In this document: positions 43,889 through 55,483 of the stretch, piece by piece
Position numbering within the stretch: the first letter of the stretch is position 1
How the letters are laid out: each line of letters opens with the position of its first letter
DNA from: Lasiodiplodia sp. COLG20
Taxonomy: Eukaryota > Ascomycota > Dothideomycetes > Botryosphaeriales > Botryosphaeriaceae
Direction: 5' to 3'
Assembly (NCBI GenBank): GCA_009801085.1
Contig: VNWV01000003.1
Location: forward strand, 1,364,001 to 1,428,000
DNA length: 64,000 nt
The notes under the pieces: generated by a model
What the model saw: only the letters and a program-made list of their open reading frames with translations
Told to the model about the DNA's origin: nothing
Database searches by the model: none
Translations under genes and position numbers: made by a program

Positions 43889-45955
43889 ATGCTCCCTATG
43901 CTGTCCTTTTTGGCCTTGGCAACCTCGTGGCTGCTCTTGAGTTATGGCTGCATGGCGGAGGAGCCGTCGTGTTCGGCGCAGAGGCCAAACTTCTTGATCA
44001 TCATGGCCGATGACCAGGACAGGCGCATGGGCTCTCTGGACTACCAGCCGCTGCTGCAGAAAGCCATTCGAGATCGCGGAACCGAGTTTCGCAGCCATTA
44101 CTGCACGGTTGCGCAATGCTGCCCATCCAGAGTGAGCATGTGGACTGGCAGAGCTGCGCATAATACAAATGTGACAGACACCAGACCACCGTACGGGTAA
44201 GGAGAAGCCACCGATCTTCTTGGAAGAGTCCTCGCTTACGTATCCAGCGGGTGGCCTCAGTTCATCAAAGAAGGGCATAATGATGACTACCTTCCGATAT
44301 GGCTCCAAGATGCAGGGTACAACACTTACTACGTTGGAAAGATGATGAACGGGCTCAGTGTCCAGAACTACGACAGTCCGTATCCTGCCGGCTGGAATGG
44401 AACAGACTGTAAGCCCTCCCTTTCCAAGCGCGAAGTGAAAATGCTGAAATAGCCACCCCCGCAGTCCTCGTCTCCCCAAACTTATACCAATACTATAATG
44501 CCAGCTTCCAGCGCAACCATGACCCACCCGTCTACCATCCAGGCGAATACTCAGGCGACCTAGTAACGCGTAAAGCCCTCGACTATCTCGACGAAGCCGC
44601 CGACGCGGCCATCAATGAGGGCCGTCCGTTCGTCCAACCACCCCCATTTATTCATTCTCAAACGTTTGGACACCACGCTGACCATCCCACGCCAGGTTCT
44701 TCATGGTCGTCTCTCCCATCGGGCCGCACTCATCCGCCATCATCCTCCCGGACCGGCCCATCTTCTCGCTCCCGGAACCAGCGCCGCGGCACCGCAGCCT
44801 CTTCGCCAACGCCTCGGTCCCACGCACGCCCAACTTCAACCCGGCCGCCGGCAGCCAGCAAGATGCCGGAGCGGCGTCCTGGCTCAAGGGCCTGCCGCCG
44901 CTGAACGCGAGCGAGGTGGCGTACGGCGACGAGTTCTACCGGCGGCGGCTGCAGGCGCTGCAGAGCGTCGACGAGCTGGTCGACGCGCTGGTGGCCAAGC
45001 TGGACGACAAGGCCGCAGGACGACGACGACGGCTGGCGGACGACACGTACGTCTTCTACACGTCGGACAACGGCTTCCACATCGGCCAGCACCGCCTGCC
45101 GCCCGGCAAGTCGTGCGGCTTCGAGGAGGACGTGCTGGTGCCGTTCTTCGTCCGCGGCCCGGGCGTCGCCGAGAAGGCCGTCGTCGACTGGCCGACGACG
45201 CACACGGACGTGGCGCCTACCATCTTCGAGCTGGCAGGGATGGAGCTGAGGGCCGACTTTGACGGAGTGCCCATGCCGGTGAGGGACAGGGACGTCGAGG
45301 CGGCGAGGAGCGAGGGCGTGGCGAAGAGCCGGAGGAGGTACGAGCATGTGACGGTCGAGTTCTGGGGAGAGGGACAAGGGGAGGGCATGTACGCCGGACG
45401 TAAGTCTTTTACTTTGTCAAGTTGATTCCGTCTCGTTGCGCTCCGAGAGACGAGACTGACGGTATGCCAGCCGACACGCCCAACAACACCTACAAGTTCC
45501 TCCGAGTCATAGGAGATTCATATTCGTTGGCCTACAGCGTGTGGTGCACAAACGAACACGAACTCTACGACATGAACGTGAGCCAACTCTTGGAACAACT
45601 CCATCCTATGCCATGCTTACCACTTGAACAGGTGGACCCTTATCAACTCAATAATCTCCTATCACCCTCTACCACATCCGCCAACATGACCCTTCTTGAT
45701 CGACCCCTTGATACCGTTGTTCACCGCTTGGATAGTCTGCTTATGGTGTTGAAATCATGCGCTGGCACAAGCTGTACACAGCCGTGGCGGGTGCTACATC
45801 CCACGGGCGATGTGAATGTGTTGCTGGACGCGCTTGACGAACGCTTTGATGGCTTTTATGCGGACCAGAACAGGGTGGCATTTACCGAATGCGCACTAGG
45901 GTACATCAAGAGCGTAGAGGGACCGATGCAGGTATCGACATGGCAAGGAGCGTGA
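43889..45955 (+). CDS. Secreted sulfatase (arylsulfatase-like)
   Basis: Type I sulfatases hydrolyse sulfate esters using a formylglycine made from cysteine. Exons: 43889-44196, 44248-44408, 44465-44627, 44696-45399, 45471-45577, 45632-45955 (588 aa). A signal peptide covers about 1-22 (hydrophobic core FLALATSWLLLSYG). Metal ligands are Asp41-Asp42 in NFLIIMADDQD. The modification motif C-x-P-S-R is CCPSR, Cys77. The second conserved strand TYVFYTSDNGFHIGQH holds the metal ligands Asp/Asn, followed by the catalytic-side Lys in LPPGKSCGFEEDVLVP. The C-terminus WCTNEHELYDMN|VDPYQLNNLL is typical of fungal arylsulfatases. The third intron uses the donor inside cc|gttcg; this choice restores EGRPFFMVVSPIGPHSS. 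Several N-x-S/T sites fit secretion. A role in sulfur acquisition is inferred; the substrate is unknown. Confidence 0.9.
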
Positions 45956-46592
45956 CAGATGCTAAGCACTTGAGCATTGCTGATCGGAGGTTCCTAGCGT
46001 TTCTCGAGCATAGCCCCAGCGAGCAGACGCCGTTCATATCAATAATCCGTGTTGATCGACAGTGGTTTATCTCATTGGAACGTGAAGCAACCGTCAATAA
46101 GTTCCCGGAGGAAGCCAAGATAAAGACATACTATAGCGTATGATACAGATCGGCACTTCGACTCGACGATTCTGAGCAGTTGCAGAATGAAGTATGGCCG
46201 GGTTGTGTGCAACTAGACAGGATGGAGTAACGTTGAGAACACAATCTTATACCGTCTACGATGCCACTTACCTAGCTGACCACATGATTTGGCAATGTAA
46301 GTACTCACAAAAGTCACGCATGCGCTCTAGCAAAGCTAGATTGGACGTCCAAGCAAATCACCAATGGTTATACGGACAACACCCTAGTGAAGCCTCCATT
46401 GACACTGTGATCTTGCTGAAAAGCTCCATTGATAGGCCGCAGTCGTAATTTTTGCTGGTAATTACACCATGGTGAATCGTTTTTTGGTGCGCCGACCAAC
46501 CCGTAAATCCCAGGCCCCAGACTCCTTTTGTCTCCGTAGGTCCCGGGATTTAGTCGAGAAACCCCCAAATGCTTCCGCGCCGCTAAAACCAT
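45956..46592. other. Intergenic, convergent sulfatase / RPL11 3' regions
   Basis: Non-coding as far as can be seen. Frames at 45889-46143 and 46194-46448 show no family likeness. Confidence 0.55.
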
Positions 46593-47323
46593 TTACCTGA
46601 CGATACCCTCGAACCTGTTCTTGTACCACTTGATGGTCTCGGCCTGGGTGATCTTGTGGGACGAGCCGATGGGGCTCTTAGCGCGCCTGCGCTTGGCGAC
46701 ACGCTCACCGGGGCGGGTCCTGTCAAGTCCGTCAGCTCTGCCGTTCCACATCATGCCACCGTTGCCGCCACAGTCTCCTCAATCAGGGTGTACGCACATG
46801 CAGCAGTAGAAGTCCATGCCGTAGATACCGATGGCAGGATCGTACTTGATGCCGAGATCGATGTGCTCGCTGATACCGAAGCCGAAGTTGCCGGTCTCGG
46901 AGAAGTTGCGCTTCCTCAGCTCGTACTCCTTGACCTTGAGGCCACGCTCGAGAATCTCCTCGGCCTTGGGGCCACGGACGGTAACGTGGACGGCGATCTT
47001 TTCGTTACGACGGATACCGAAGGTACGGACGGTGTAGCGGGCCTTGCCTGTCGGACGCAAAATCAGTCAGGGCGGGTGCGGCAGCGGCGATTCGATCTCG
47101 GGCGATGCATACTGTAGACAGGGGTTTGACCGGACAGCTGCTCAAGCACCTTGGCGGCACGAGTGAGCCTGTCACCAGACTCGCCGACGGAGATGTTGAG
47201 GACCAGCTTCTGGACGCGCAACTCCCTCATGGGGTTGGCGCTCTTGTCGGACTTCTCGGCCTGTGTGAAAGCATCGTCAGCGCGACGGCGGGGACACTAA
47301 CATGGAGACGGCGGGCGTACCAT
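46593..47323 (-). CDS. rpl11: 60S ribosomal protein L11 (uL5)
   Basis: uL5 sits in the central protuberance of the large subunit and binds 5S rRNA. Exons on the minus strand: 47321-47323 (ATG only), 47113-47260, 46798-47047, 46593-46719 (175 aa, the usual length). The joined start is [46 protein letters not shown]..., the hallmark uL5 N-terminus. The conserved [23 protein letters not shown] and [22 protein letters not shown] follow. The end is [18 protein letters not shown] ([14 protein letters not shown]). Introns are 60, 65 and 78 bp. A first coding exon of just the start codon is seen in other ribosomal protein genes. Head to head with smb1 (473 bp). Confidence 0.97.
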
Positions 47324-47796
47324 TGTGACTGCGGTTGTTAGTTTGGTCGGTGGTGTCGCGGATGGTCGTCAGCGTCGAGGAACAAGACGAAGACAATTTT
47401 GGTGGAGAGTGGGAGGGTGCCGCTAGCGTTCGCTTAGCCGAGCTTTGGCCCGTTCGATTTCTCGCCGCCAAGACGTCGAGCAGGCCGTCCGCCGCAGCAA
47501 CGGAAAACAGTGCTGAGATACCAGGTGCAATTGCGCTTTTGCGTCCTGCAAGATGTTGGTAGCAACTTCTGTTACTCTGTTTGCTCGAATTTCCGCCTGG
47601 TGTGTCTAGAATTGCTGCCTCAGGCATGCCTGCGTGAGCTCATAGCGCCAAGGCCGGGCGCGGCTTTCGCTGCAACCTCGCGAACTTCTACAGCTCGCCC
47701 GCGACAGCAACGCCCGTCGGCCCCTCCACTTCGCACATCCACCCGCCCACCCATTCTATCGCTAGCAAAGTCGTGTTCGCACGCGCCATACTCACC
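47324..47796. promoter_or_regulatory. Bidirectional promoter region between rpl11 and smb1
   Basis: 473 bp between divergent start codons of two constitutively needed genes. It contains C/T-rich leader sequence on the smb1 side. No clear TATA box. Confidence 0.5.
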
Positions 47797-48692
47797 ATGG
47801 CGCAGGCTAATAAGCAAGGAAAGATGGTGAGTCCATTCCTACGTCCGCAAGAAACTGCAGAGTTGTTCGTTAACGACGCCAGCTGACTGTTTGAGTATCC
47901 AGCAAAATCTGGTGAGCCTGTCTCCGCGCTCGCGCTGTGCGATTAGCTCTGACTCGTCTAGATCAACTACCGCATGCGCGCTACTCTCAATGACGGACGC
48001 CAAATGGCTGGCCAGATGCTTGCCTTCGACAAGGTCCGTGGCAGCTTCCGAGCCTTTCTGCAATCCTATGACGTTGACTTCGAGTAGCACATGAACCTCG
48101 TCCTCGCCGACACCGAGGAGTTCCGTCGCGTTAAGCGCAAGAGCACGAAGAGCCAGGCCCCCGGCGCCTCCGCCGCTCCCCTCGTGGAAACCGAAGAAAA
48201 GCGCACTCTTGGTCTCACCATCGTCCGCGGCTGCCACATCGTCTCGCTGTCCGTTGAAGGCCCACCTCCCGCAGACCCCTCGGCCAGATTAGGAACAAGC
48301 GCTCCGGGTGGTTCGGGTGCTCCTTCGCTGCCTGCAGGCCCCGGCATCAGCAGGCCCGCTGGCAGAGGTCTTCCCGTTGGCCTTACCGGTCCTGCCGCCG
48401 GTGTCGGCGGTCCTGGTCCTGGTGGTTTTGGGGGTTTCCCTCCTCAAGGCGGCTTCCCTCCAGCCGGTGGTCCTCCTGGTTTCGCAGGCCGCGGTGGCCC
48501 TCCTGGTGCTCCTGGCGCCCCTGGCTTCCCTCCTGCAGGTTTCGCCCCAGGTGGCGCTCCTCGTAAGTCTTCGCTGGCCGTCCAGCTCATGAAATATTTA
48601 CTGACAACTGCACAGCGGGCTTCCAGCCGCCGCCCGGCTTCCAACCCCCGGGACAGGGTCGTGGTTTCCCTCCTGGATACGGAGGCAGATAA
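47797..48692 (+). CDS. smb1: Small nuclear ribonucleoprotein SmB
   Basis: SmB is one of seven Sm proteins forming the ring on spliceosomal snRNAs in the nucleus. Exons: 47797-47826, 47903-47911, 47962-48033, 48088-48562, 48616-48692 (220 aa). The second exon is only 9 nt (Gln-Asn-Leu) and is needed to make GKM|[40 protein letters not shown], the canonical Sm1 motif; Sm2 follows as RTLGLTIVRGCHIVSLSV. After about residue 95 comes a Gly/Pro-rich tail (PPGGPPGF, RGGPPGAPG) as in SmB of other fungi, ending GRGFPPGYGGR. The last intron (48563-48615) splits the tail. Confidence 0.95.
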
Positions 48693-49409
48693 GCGGATTG
48701 TTGGCGCCGGAAGGAATCGTGAAGAAGTGGGCTTGGATTGCCCGTTATTGAGCCCAAACAACAGCCGTTGCACGCCCTGGACAGCTCCGACAAATCGGCC
48801 ATGCGGCAGCAACTGCATTTTCAGAAGCCTAACGTCACCGTGGTGCGTGGGACGCCATACGAGGCATACGGGATGGGGAAAATTCTCAAGGGCGTTTTAG
48901 GGGAGTCATTCAACTTGCGAAAAGGGCAAAATGATGTAGCATAAGCAGCAATTGGACTCCGTGGTATGACCCTGTCGATAATCTGGCCCGGCCTTTTGCA
49001 GCATCTAGGAGTGCGTAGCTTAAGTCCGGCTGAGGAACGATTGTTCTGATCACAGCAGGACGTATTTTCTATAATCAAGTGCACGTCAGTCCGGATGTGC
49101 GGGCTTCGACTTCGATACCGGCACGAGGATCACGCGAAGGGTCTCACCTGCAGCAATTGTCCGACATGCAGCTGACGGCGGAAATGCTGGCCAATTATGA
49201 CGGCGTTAAAGCCGCAAAAGCGGGGCACGTGACCGGGTTCCACTCTTCCCGCGGCGGCTCAACACCCGCCGCGCTTCGGAACTCCGCCGCTGAGTAAAGT
49301 CATTCCGCTAGAAGCTCCCCAACACCACTTTCCAACTCTCACCACATCTCCTTCGCCGCACATTTCCCGCTTTCGCCCTCTCGCCTCTCAGCTCTTTTTT
49401 CTGCCCGTC
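48693..49409. other. Intergenic smb1 to mpc1
   Basis: Non-coding. A C/T-rich leader (about 49310-49409) precedes the MPC1 start codon. No gene seen. Confidence 0.6.
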
Positions 49410-50531
49410 ATGGCCGCCGCAATCAAAGCTATCAACGCCAAAATCCGCTCCAACAAGGCGCTGGATTATTTCTGCTCGACCCGTACGTCTTGTTACTCCA
49501 CCTATTGCGCTGCGCTTCCGGCTTCGGCCGCACAGGCGCCGCGCCCACCCTTTCCGCGCGCAGCCCTCAATCGCGGCCTCAATCTCCTTGTTGCCCGAAA
49601 ATAAAACTCTTCTTCGCTCAGCTTCCCCAGGTTCCGACTTCTGGCAATGATTCATCGTGCTGACACGCGAGCTCTGTTTCGCAGATTTCTGGGGCCCGGC
49701 CTCCAACTTCGGCATCCCGCTCGCCGCCGTCATGGACACGCAGAAGGACCCTGAAATGTAAGACATGCTCTGCTCCGACCCTACTCCCTCGAAACCGCAC
49801 CGCCCGACGGTACAAAATGTTCGCTCCACATTGCGGAATCACCCGATCTACGCCGCGCACGGTTCGCGTTTCCCCACGAGACATCCGGGGCGTGTCACCG
49901 TCATCGGGGCTCGTTGTATTGGCTACCATACATCTGGCAGAATAACGTTGCTGAGCCCTGGTCATTGCGTTCCACGCATGGCGGACACGCGCATTGGGCA
50001 CCGGACCGATATGGCGGGAGGGCTGCGGCGGGCCGGAAGCTTCAGTTATGGAATATGACTGCTTCTGAAGGCATAGCTTCGCACTCCTTGTGCAGGCGTG
50101 GATATACTCCGTCATCTGTACCGCAGCAGGAGGCCGTTAGCGCTCAACCGCGAACCAAGCACACCAGGGTCAGTTCGGAACCGCCACCGAATAGAAAGGC
50201 TAACGTATCCCTTCCTTCGAATAGTATCTCCGGTGGCATGACCGGTGCTCTTGTCTGCTACTCGGCCACCTTCATGCGCTACGCCCTCGCCGTCCAGCCC
50301 AGGAACTGGCTCCTCTTCGGCTGCCACCTCGTCAACTTCTCGGCGCAGACCGTCCAGGGCTACCGTTACCTGAACCACTGGCAGTACGTCAAACTCGCGC
50401 AAAACCCCCTCCGCAACTCTGACAGCGCTCCTAACTACCACTCCAACAGCATGGGCGGCAGGGAAAAGTCTCTTGAGGCTCAGGCTAAGGAAGGCCTCGA
50501 GACTGCGAAGGCCAAGGTCACCGGCGCTTAA
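49410..50531 (+). CDS. mpc1: Mitochondrial pyruvate carrier subunit 1
   Basis: Mpc1 pairs with Mpc2/3 in the mitochondrial inner membrane to import pyruvate. Exons: 49410-49482, 49685-49757, 50225-50531 (150 aa). Joined sequence: [77 protein letters not shown]. This shows the FWGP..NWGIP-type motif, PEIISG and the PRNWLLF signature. Two to three short membrane helices. Introns are 202 and 467 bp; the second is by far the longest in this window. If intron 2 is kept, translation stops at once (gaa atg taa), giving a 50-residue product. The C-terminal tail (about 115-150) is hydrophilic. Confidence 0.95.
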
Positions 50532-51183
50532 AGGCATGAAATACAGCGAGAGCTATGACGGGGGACGAGCGCGCGAGAATTGCCTAAGCTCGCGCATGCG
50601 TGATTTGAGTAGGCGAGAGCACAACTTTCCATTTTCGGCGAGAAAGAGACGACAAAACGACAGAAAAGCTCGGCTCGATATCCCAGTCTACCATGATACT
50701 TTCGTGTCGAAAATTTCCTTACTGGCTCTGATTTTATCAGTTATTCCTTACCGACAGTGTGTATCTGAAAAGATTAAGAGAGATTTCATGCTTATGTTCT
50801 TTTCCCGGTTTACACTTTTTTGCCCTACCGTGCCGTTTCCATTCCCGTATTCTTGTGTGCGTACAAATTCGTCCATTTTTCTCGATGGCACTCATATTAT
50901 AGCGACTGTAGTATACGCTAAGCAGTTAAGCACCGAGCGTTCTTCGCCTACTATCCGCCTAGACCTGCAAATCCATTGATTCTTGGAAGTACATGATTTC
51001 GTTTTCAGCAGCAACATCGAATCATACACCATCAGAGCTCAAGCACAAACGGGTGGTTCAAGCGTTGTTCCCTCGTACATCCTCCTCATCACCACCACCA
51101 AACAAGATTTGCGCAAAAATCCTCACCAAAGAAGAAATACACAAAAAGTTTTATAGAATGAAACGTGACGATTACCTCTCCTG
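50532..51183. other. Intergenic, convergent mpc1 / pex1 3' regions
   Basis: AT-rich 3' regions of two convergent genes. No gene seen. Confidence 0.6.
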
Positions 51184-54100
51184 CTACATCAAACTCGTCC
51201 TTCCCCCAATCTCGGTGCCGCCCTGCCCGGACGGCATCTCGCCGTTCCTGCCGACAACGAACTCGCGGTAGATGCCGGCGAGGCGGCGGCGCTCCTGTTC
51301 GGAGATGGAGCTGCGCGTGGTCGCGAGGCTGGACTCGAAGTGACACCACTCGATGACGGGCTCCTTGTTCTCCTTTTCGTCGCCTTCGTCGTCACCGCTG
51401 CCATTCTTCTTGCTATTCAGCTCACGAGCGGGCATGTTCGACGCGGCGGCGGCGGCTTGCTGCAGCTCCTTCTGCTTCCGCCGCAGTGCTTGCATCTCCT
51501 GGATGCGTGCGGCGAGACGAGCGCGCTCGCCGAGTGCCGCCGCCTTCTGCCTCTCGCTCGCGCCCTCGTCTTGCTCCGCGGCTCCGTTGTCGTCCTCCTG
51601 GTCGCCGAAGCGGAAGTGCATGAAGTCCAGTCTCTTCTTCTCCTTGCCGACGCCGTTGGCCTGCTTGCCCGCGGCGGCGTTGTTATCGTCATCCTCGACG
51701 AGGAGGTCGTCGTCACCGAGGACGTCGTGGATGGCTTCGAGCTGCGCGTTGTACGCGACGGCCTGCAGGTCGGCGCCCGAGTAGCCCTCGGTGCGGCGCG
51801 CAATCTCGCGGATCGTCTGCGCGTCGCCGCCCGTGTCGTCGAGGACGGCGGGCGAGACGCGCAGCTTGCGGGTCACGGCCTTGAGCACGTCGACGCGCTC
51901 CTCGAAGCTCGGCATGTCGCAGATCAGGCTCTTGTCCAGGCGGCCGGGGCGCAGCAGCGCCGGGTCGATCAGGTCCGGACGCGACGTCGCGGCCAGGATG
52001 TACACGCCCGACAGGCCCTCGGCGCCGTCCATCTGCGTGAGCAGCTGGTTGACGACGCGGTCCGTCACGCCCGTGCTGTCGTGGCCACGCTTCGGCGCGA
52101 TCGAGTCGAACTCGTCGAAGAAGAGGACGCAGGGTTTGGCGGCTTCTGCTCGCTCGAACAGGTCCCGTACGCTTTTCTCAGAGGCGCCGATGTACTTGTT
52201 GAGGATCTCGGGCCCTTTGACACTGATGAAATTGAGCCCGCATTCACCAGCGACGGCAGAGGCGAGCAGAGTCTTTCCGCAGCCAGGGTAGCCGTAAAGA
52301 AGGAGACCCGAACGTAGGCGTAGGGGACATTGTGCGAAGATAGGGGCGTAGGTAGTGGGGTATTGTAGGGTTTCAAGGAGCGTTTGACGGGTCGCGTGCA
52401 GACCGCCGATTGAGTCCCAGCGCGTGGTGCTGGATTGGAGGGTCACGTTGCGGAGTGATGCTGGTGTGAATCCATCGAGCGCGCGGGAGAAATCGTCTTG
52501 CATGAGAATGACTGAGTCTGATTGTGAGAGTGAAGTGTCGCTCACAGAACGTATCAGAGATTCGCTTCTTGCTCGAGATACAAGTAAGACAAGATCGCCC
52601 GGCATGTAACCATCGGTTTGTCCGGCGAGGTCTAAGAAATCGATGTTCGGGTCGACAAGAAAACTGTCCTCAGCCGCCTTGTGGGATGTGCTTGGTCGGC
52701 TACCTCCAGATACGGAGCCATCCATCCAGGCATTTCCATTTGACGCAGATGGCTGATGGCTGCTTGTCCCGTTTAGCTTTGATGAAAAGTGGTTTGCCTC
52801 GCCATCTGGAAGGACCAGCTTCTCCAGCACTTTCCTTCTTCCCTCTTTATTTGGTGCTTTGAGGGAAACAATCTCTCGAACAACGTGGCCGCCAATAATG
52901 ACGTTATGAACTGCTTCTTTACTCTGGCCCGTGGCTAGAAGAACCACTCTCGAGTCCATTGAGCAATACTGCTTCACGATGGAGCATATGCTCTCGCTGA
53001 TATGCCTGCTCCTGCCGTTTTCCCCGCCCACTTGCAGTTCTGTCTCAACCGGGCAGAGTTTGTCCAGATCGTCTAGAATGACGACGGAGTGGCCGCCTAG
53101 TCTGGCACCCCATGCAGCTGCAGCAAACAGCCTGCCTAATGTCTCCTTGATGGTTGACACACGTGTCTCATCCGTGACAAGCGAGCGGCAAGGAAAATAG
53201 GCGGCGTGGAAAAGGTGCTCGTTTCGAAGACGATGCGCCAAGAGTTGTGCAAGGCCAGTTTTGCCAGCACCAAGTCCGCCGGTCAAGAGAACTGACGAAG
53301 AATGGGTCAGGTGAGACATGAGCTGCTCAATGAGTTGGTCTATGCCAACCAGAGTTGGCGGCACCGACGGAAGCGCCTCGCCTGGTGACCAGCTCTGAAG
53401 TATGTTGGATGGCTTGCTGATATCTGGTTCGACCTCAAGCGGAATTCCCTTCTTCTCCGCTCCCAAAAACCAGGCCGGGGATTTAGCAGAGTCTGGCACA
53501 GTGCTAGATGGTGGGTCGAACCGGAGGATTGCACCCGCCCACAGATTCTCCTTGCCTTCTACAGGAGGCAAAACCATGCCGCACGTCAGCGGACCGTCGA
53601 GAATAGCATTGACGCGATCTTGACCGTAAAGTTCTCTGATGTTTTGTGCAGCTTCCTCCTTTTCCTGTTTCGATTCGCCACCAAATTTCAGGCCTGTATT
53701 TTGTTGAATCGCAGCCGACGCAAAAGGGAAGATTTTCAGGGCCTTGACCGGAGTGGTCTTCATGAGGGAGGATTTATGAGCCTGTGGAGGCGCAGCTTCA
53801 ATTCGGACCAGACCACCGAGTAGACCCTCTGCTCCAAGTGCCCTGCACAAAGTCGTGGACATGGCGACGTGCTGGCTATCGGGGGCGTCATCCCAAGCAT
53901 TCAACCGTGCCACAATCTTAATCCCAGGTTTTTCGGTTTCTGCCTCTTTTTGCGGATCGACAGGCTCCTGAATCCCGGTTGGCTTGACAATGGAAACATA
54001 GACCCAGGTCATCCCGCGCAAGGCTTTGAGAAGAAGTAGATCCCGATCAATCCACACCTTCAAGCCCGCGTTTTGCATGTTCTCCTCCAAATCGTCGAAC

Positions 54101-55135
54101 CAATCGCCGCCCAATGCACGGTCAACACCCCGCAGGAAGACGGCACCACGACTACTAGCATCATCTTTTCTGCTTCTCCGCCGCACGGTACTGGCTGAAC
54201 TCCGCCCACCCTGGCTCTTACGACTTGTACTTGCAACGCTTCTGCTGTCTCCACGGCCTGGCTTTTGGCGAGTTTTGGGTGCAACAATGACTTCGGCGTC
54301 AGGTGATATCTTTACGAATGGGGAAGCAGGTGGGGGTGCGGGATTTAGCGAGGTTACTATTATATTGGCGGTTGACGTCGGGGATAGATGGAGAGTGAGG
54401 GGATGCGCAGGCTGCTTGTCGGCTTCGGAGGGCGGTGCGAAGGCGGGGTTAGGCAAAGCGCGGACCTGCGACAGGAAATTAAGTTCCAGGAATTGGGCAT
54501 GGAGTTCAATCACTGCGTAGCGTATAGGATTAGTAAGGGCGGTTCGGCGGGACTCTGCCTACATACTCTCCCAATCGGCGGGCGTCAAGGGCTCGATATT
54601 GATGGTGTGGGCTTGCGGAGGATCCAGATGCAGCAAGATGCCGGCCTACTGTCGCCGGTCAGTGTACGCCTCATGACAGCCACACTCAAGTAGCGGAGCG
54701 TACCTTCTGGCCATTGCTAAGCCCCAGCAGACGGCCGAAGGTGGCATCCAGTTCGACGGCAGCGATGTCCTGCTCCCTGCCGACAGATGTCCCTCTACTT
54801 CCTGCAAGTCCATCTCTACTAACAACCGGGGCGGGTTTGGTCTGGGCCTGCATTCCCGTCCATCCGAGGAAGACAGATCGCTGAACGGATTTGGGGCCAT
54901 TGGGGCCGTCGAAGCTCGCTTGACGGTACGTGAGTTCAACCACGACATTTTGCGCAACCTGTGGGGCGCGTTAGCTTGGGCATGGTGGTTAGTGGTGCGG
55001 CGGGCATCTCACGGTGTTCGCGTTCACAAGCACCGAGACCAGCGAGGCGGGCAGGTTGACGAGACAGTTCTTCAGGGAGTGCAAGAGGGCGACCTCAGCC
55101 TGCACGGGGGCTGGCTTCTTCGGCGCCGGAGCCAT
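51184..55135 (-). CDS. pex1: Peroxisomal AAA-ATPase Pex1
   Basis: Pex1 forms a heterohexamer with Pex6 that pulls the ubiquitinated PTS1 receptor Pex5 out of the peroxisomal membrane. Exons on the minus strand: 55013-55135, 54704-54958, 54567-54645, 51184-54512 (1261 aa). The N-terminal double-psi-barrel part starts MAPAPKKPAPVQAEVALLHSLKNCLVNLP and includes RSVFLGWTGM, LLGLSNGQK|AGILLHLDP and ADWEMIELHA. The D1 AAA module (about 540-700) has Walker A GGLGAGKTG and Walker B VVILDDLD. The D2 module (about 860-1060) has SIGGLHATRQTL, Walker A GYPGCGKTLL, Walker B VLFFDEFDS, and ATSRPDLIDPALLRPGRLD. A GEGYSGADLQAV-like segment (RTEGYSGADLQAVAYNAQ) follows. The C-terminal 200 residues are mostly acidic low complexity. 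Head to head with mcm7. Confidence 0.95.
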
Positions 55136-55483
55136 GGTTGCGGGAGGAGGCGAGAGAAAGAGTGGGCGTGGAGAGTCGCATTGCTGTGAAGCTTGAAGCG
55201 GCTTCCGTCCAGCTGCATCCACGAACCTCGGCCCGCTCCGCAACGTCGGCGCTGGCTGGCTGTGCGGTGCGCCGTACTACGGCAGCCCATACGCGTCGTC
55301 TGCGCAACACGCGTCGCTGAGCATCGACCGACGCGTCTGGACGCGGCGGCTGGCGTGGGTCTCGCCGGCTTCTCGTTCTTGTGCGCAAAGCCCGTCAGTC
55401 CCCAGCACCCGCCCTCCACCCACCCTCGATACCCCTTCTGCCCGTCGCATTGCCTCACTCATAATTCCACGCTCTTGCAGGCA
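55136..55483. promoter_or_regulatory. Bidirectional promoter region between pex1 and mcm7
   Basis: 348 bp between divergent ATGs. It contains three ACGCGT boxes (listed separately). The mcm7 leader ends in cttgcag just before the ATG, which may be the acceptor of a 5'-UTR intron. No coding sequence is supported. Confidence 0.6.
55291..55336. promoter_or_regulatory. Three ACGCGT (MluI cell-cycle box) motifs
   Basis: ACGCGT occurs at 55291-55296, 55309-55314 and 55331-55336, 148-193 bp before the mcm7 start codon. In ascomycetes ACGCGT is the known site of the MBF (Mbp1/Swi6-type) regulator of G1/S genes, including MCM and replication genes. The spacing and target gene make this a strong candidate; binding is inferred. 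Confidence 0.7.

Noticed and set aside
44615..45262. 215-codon Arg-rich frame inside the sulfatase gene
   Set aside because: Alternate frame of sulfatase exon 4; the sulfatase frame keeps the TSDNGFHIGQH motif.
51340..52317. 325-codon plus-strand frame
   Set aside because: Antisense of the Pex1 D2 AAA module, whose motifs are unmistakable on the other strand.
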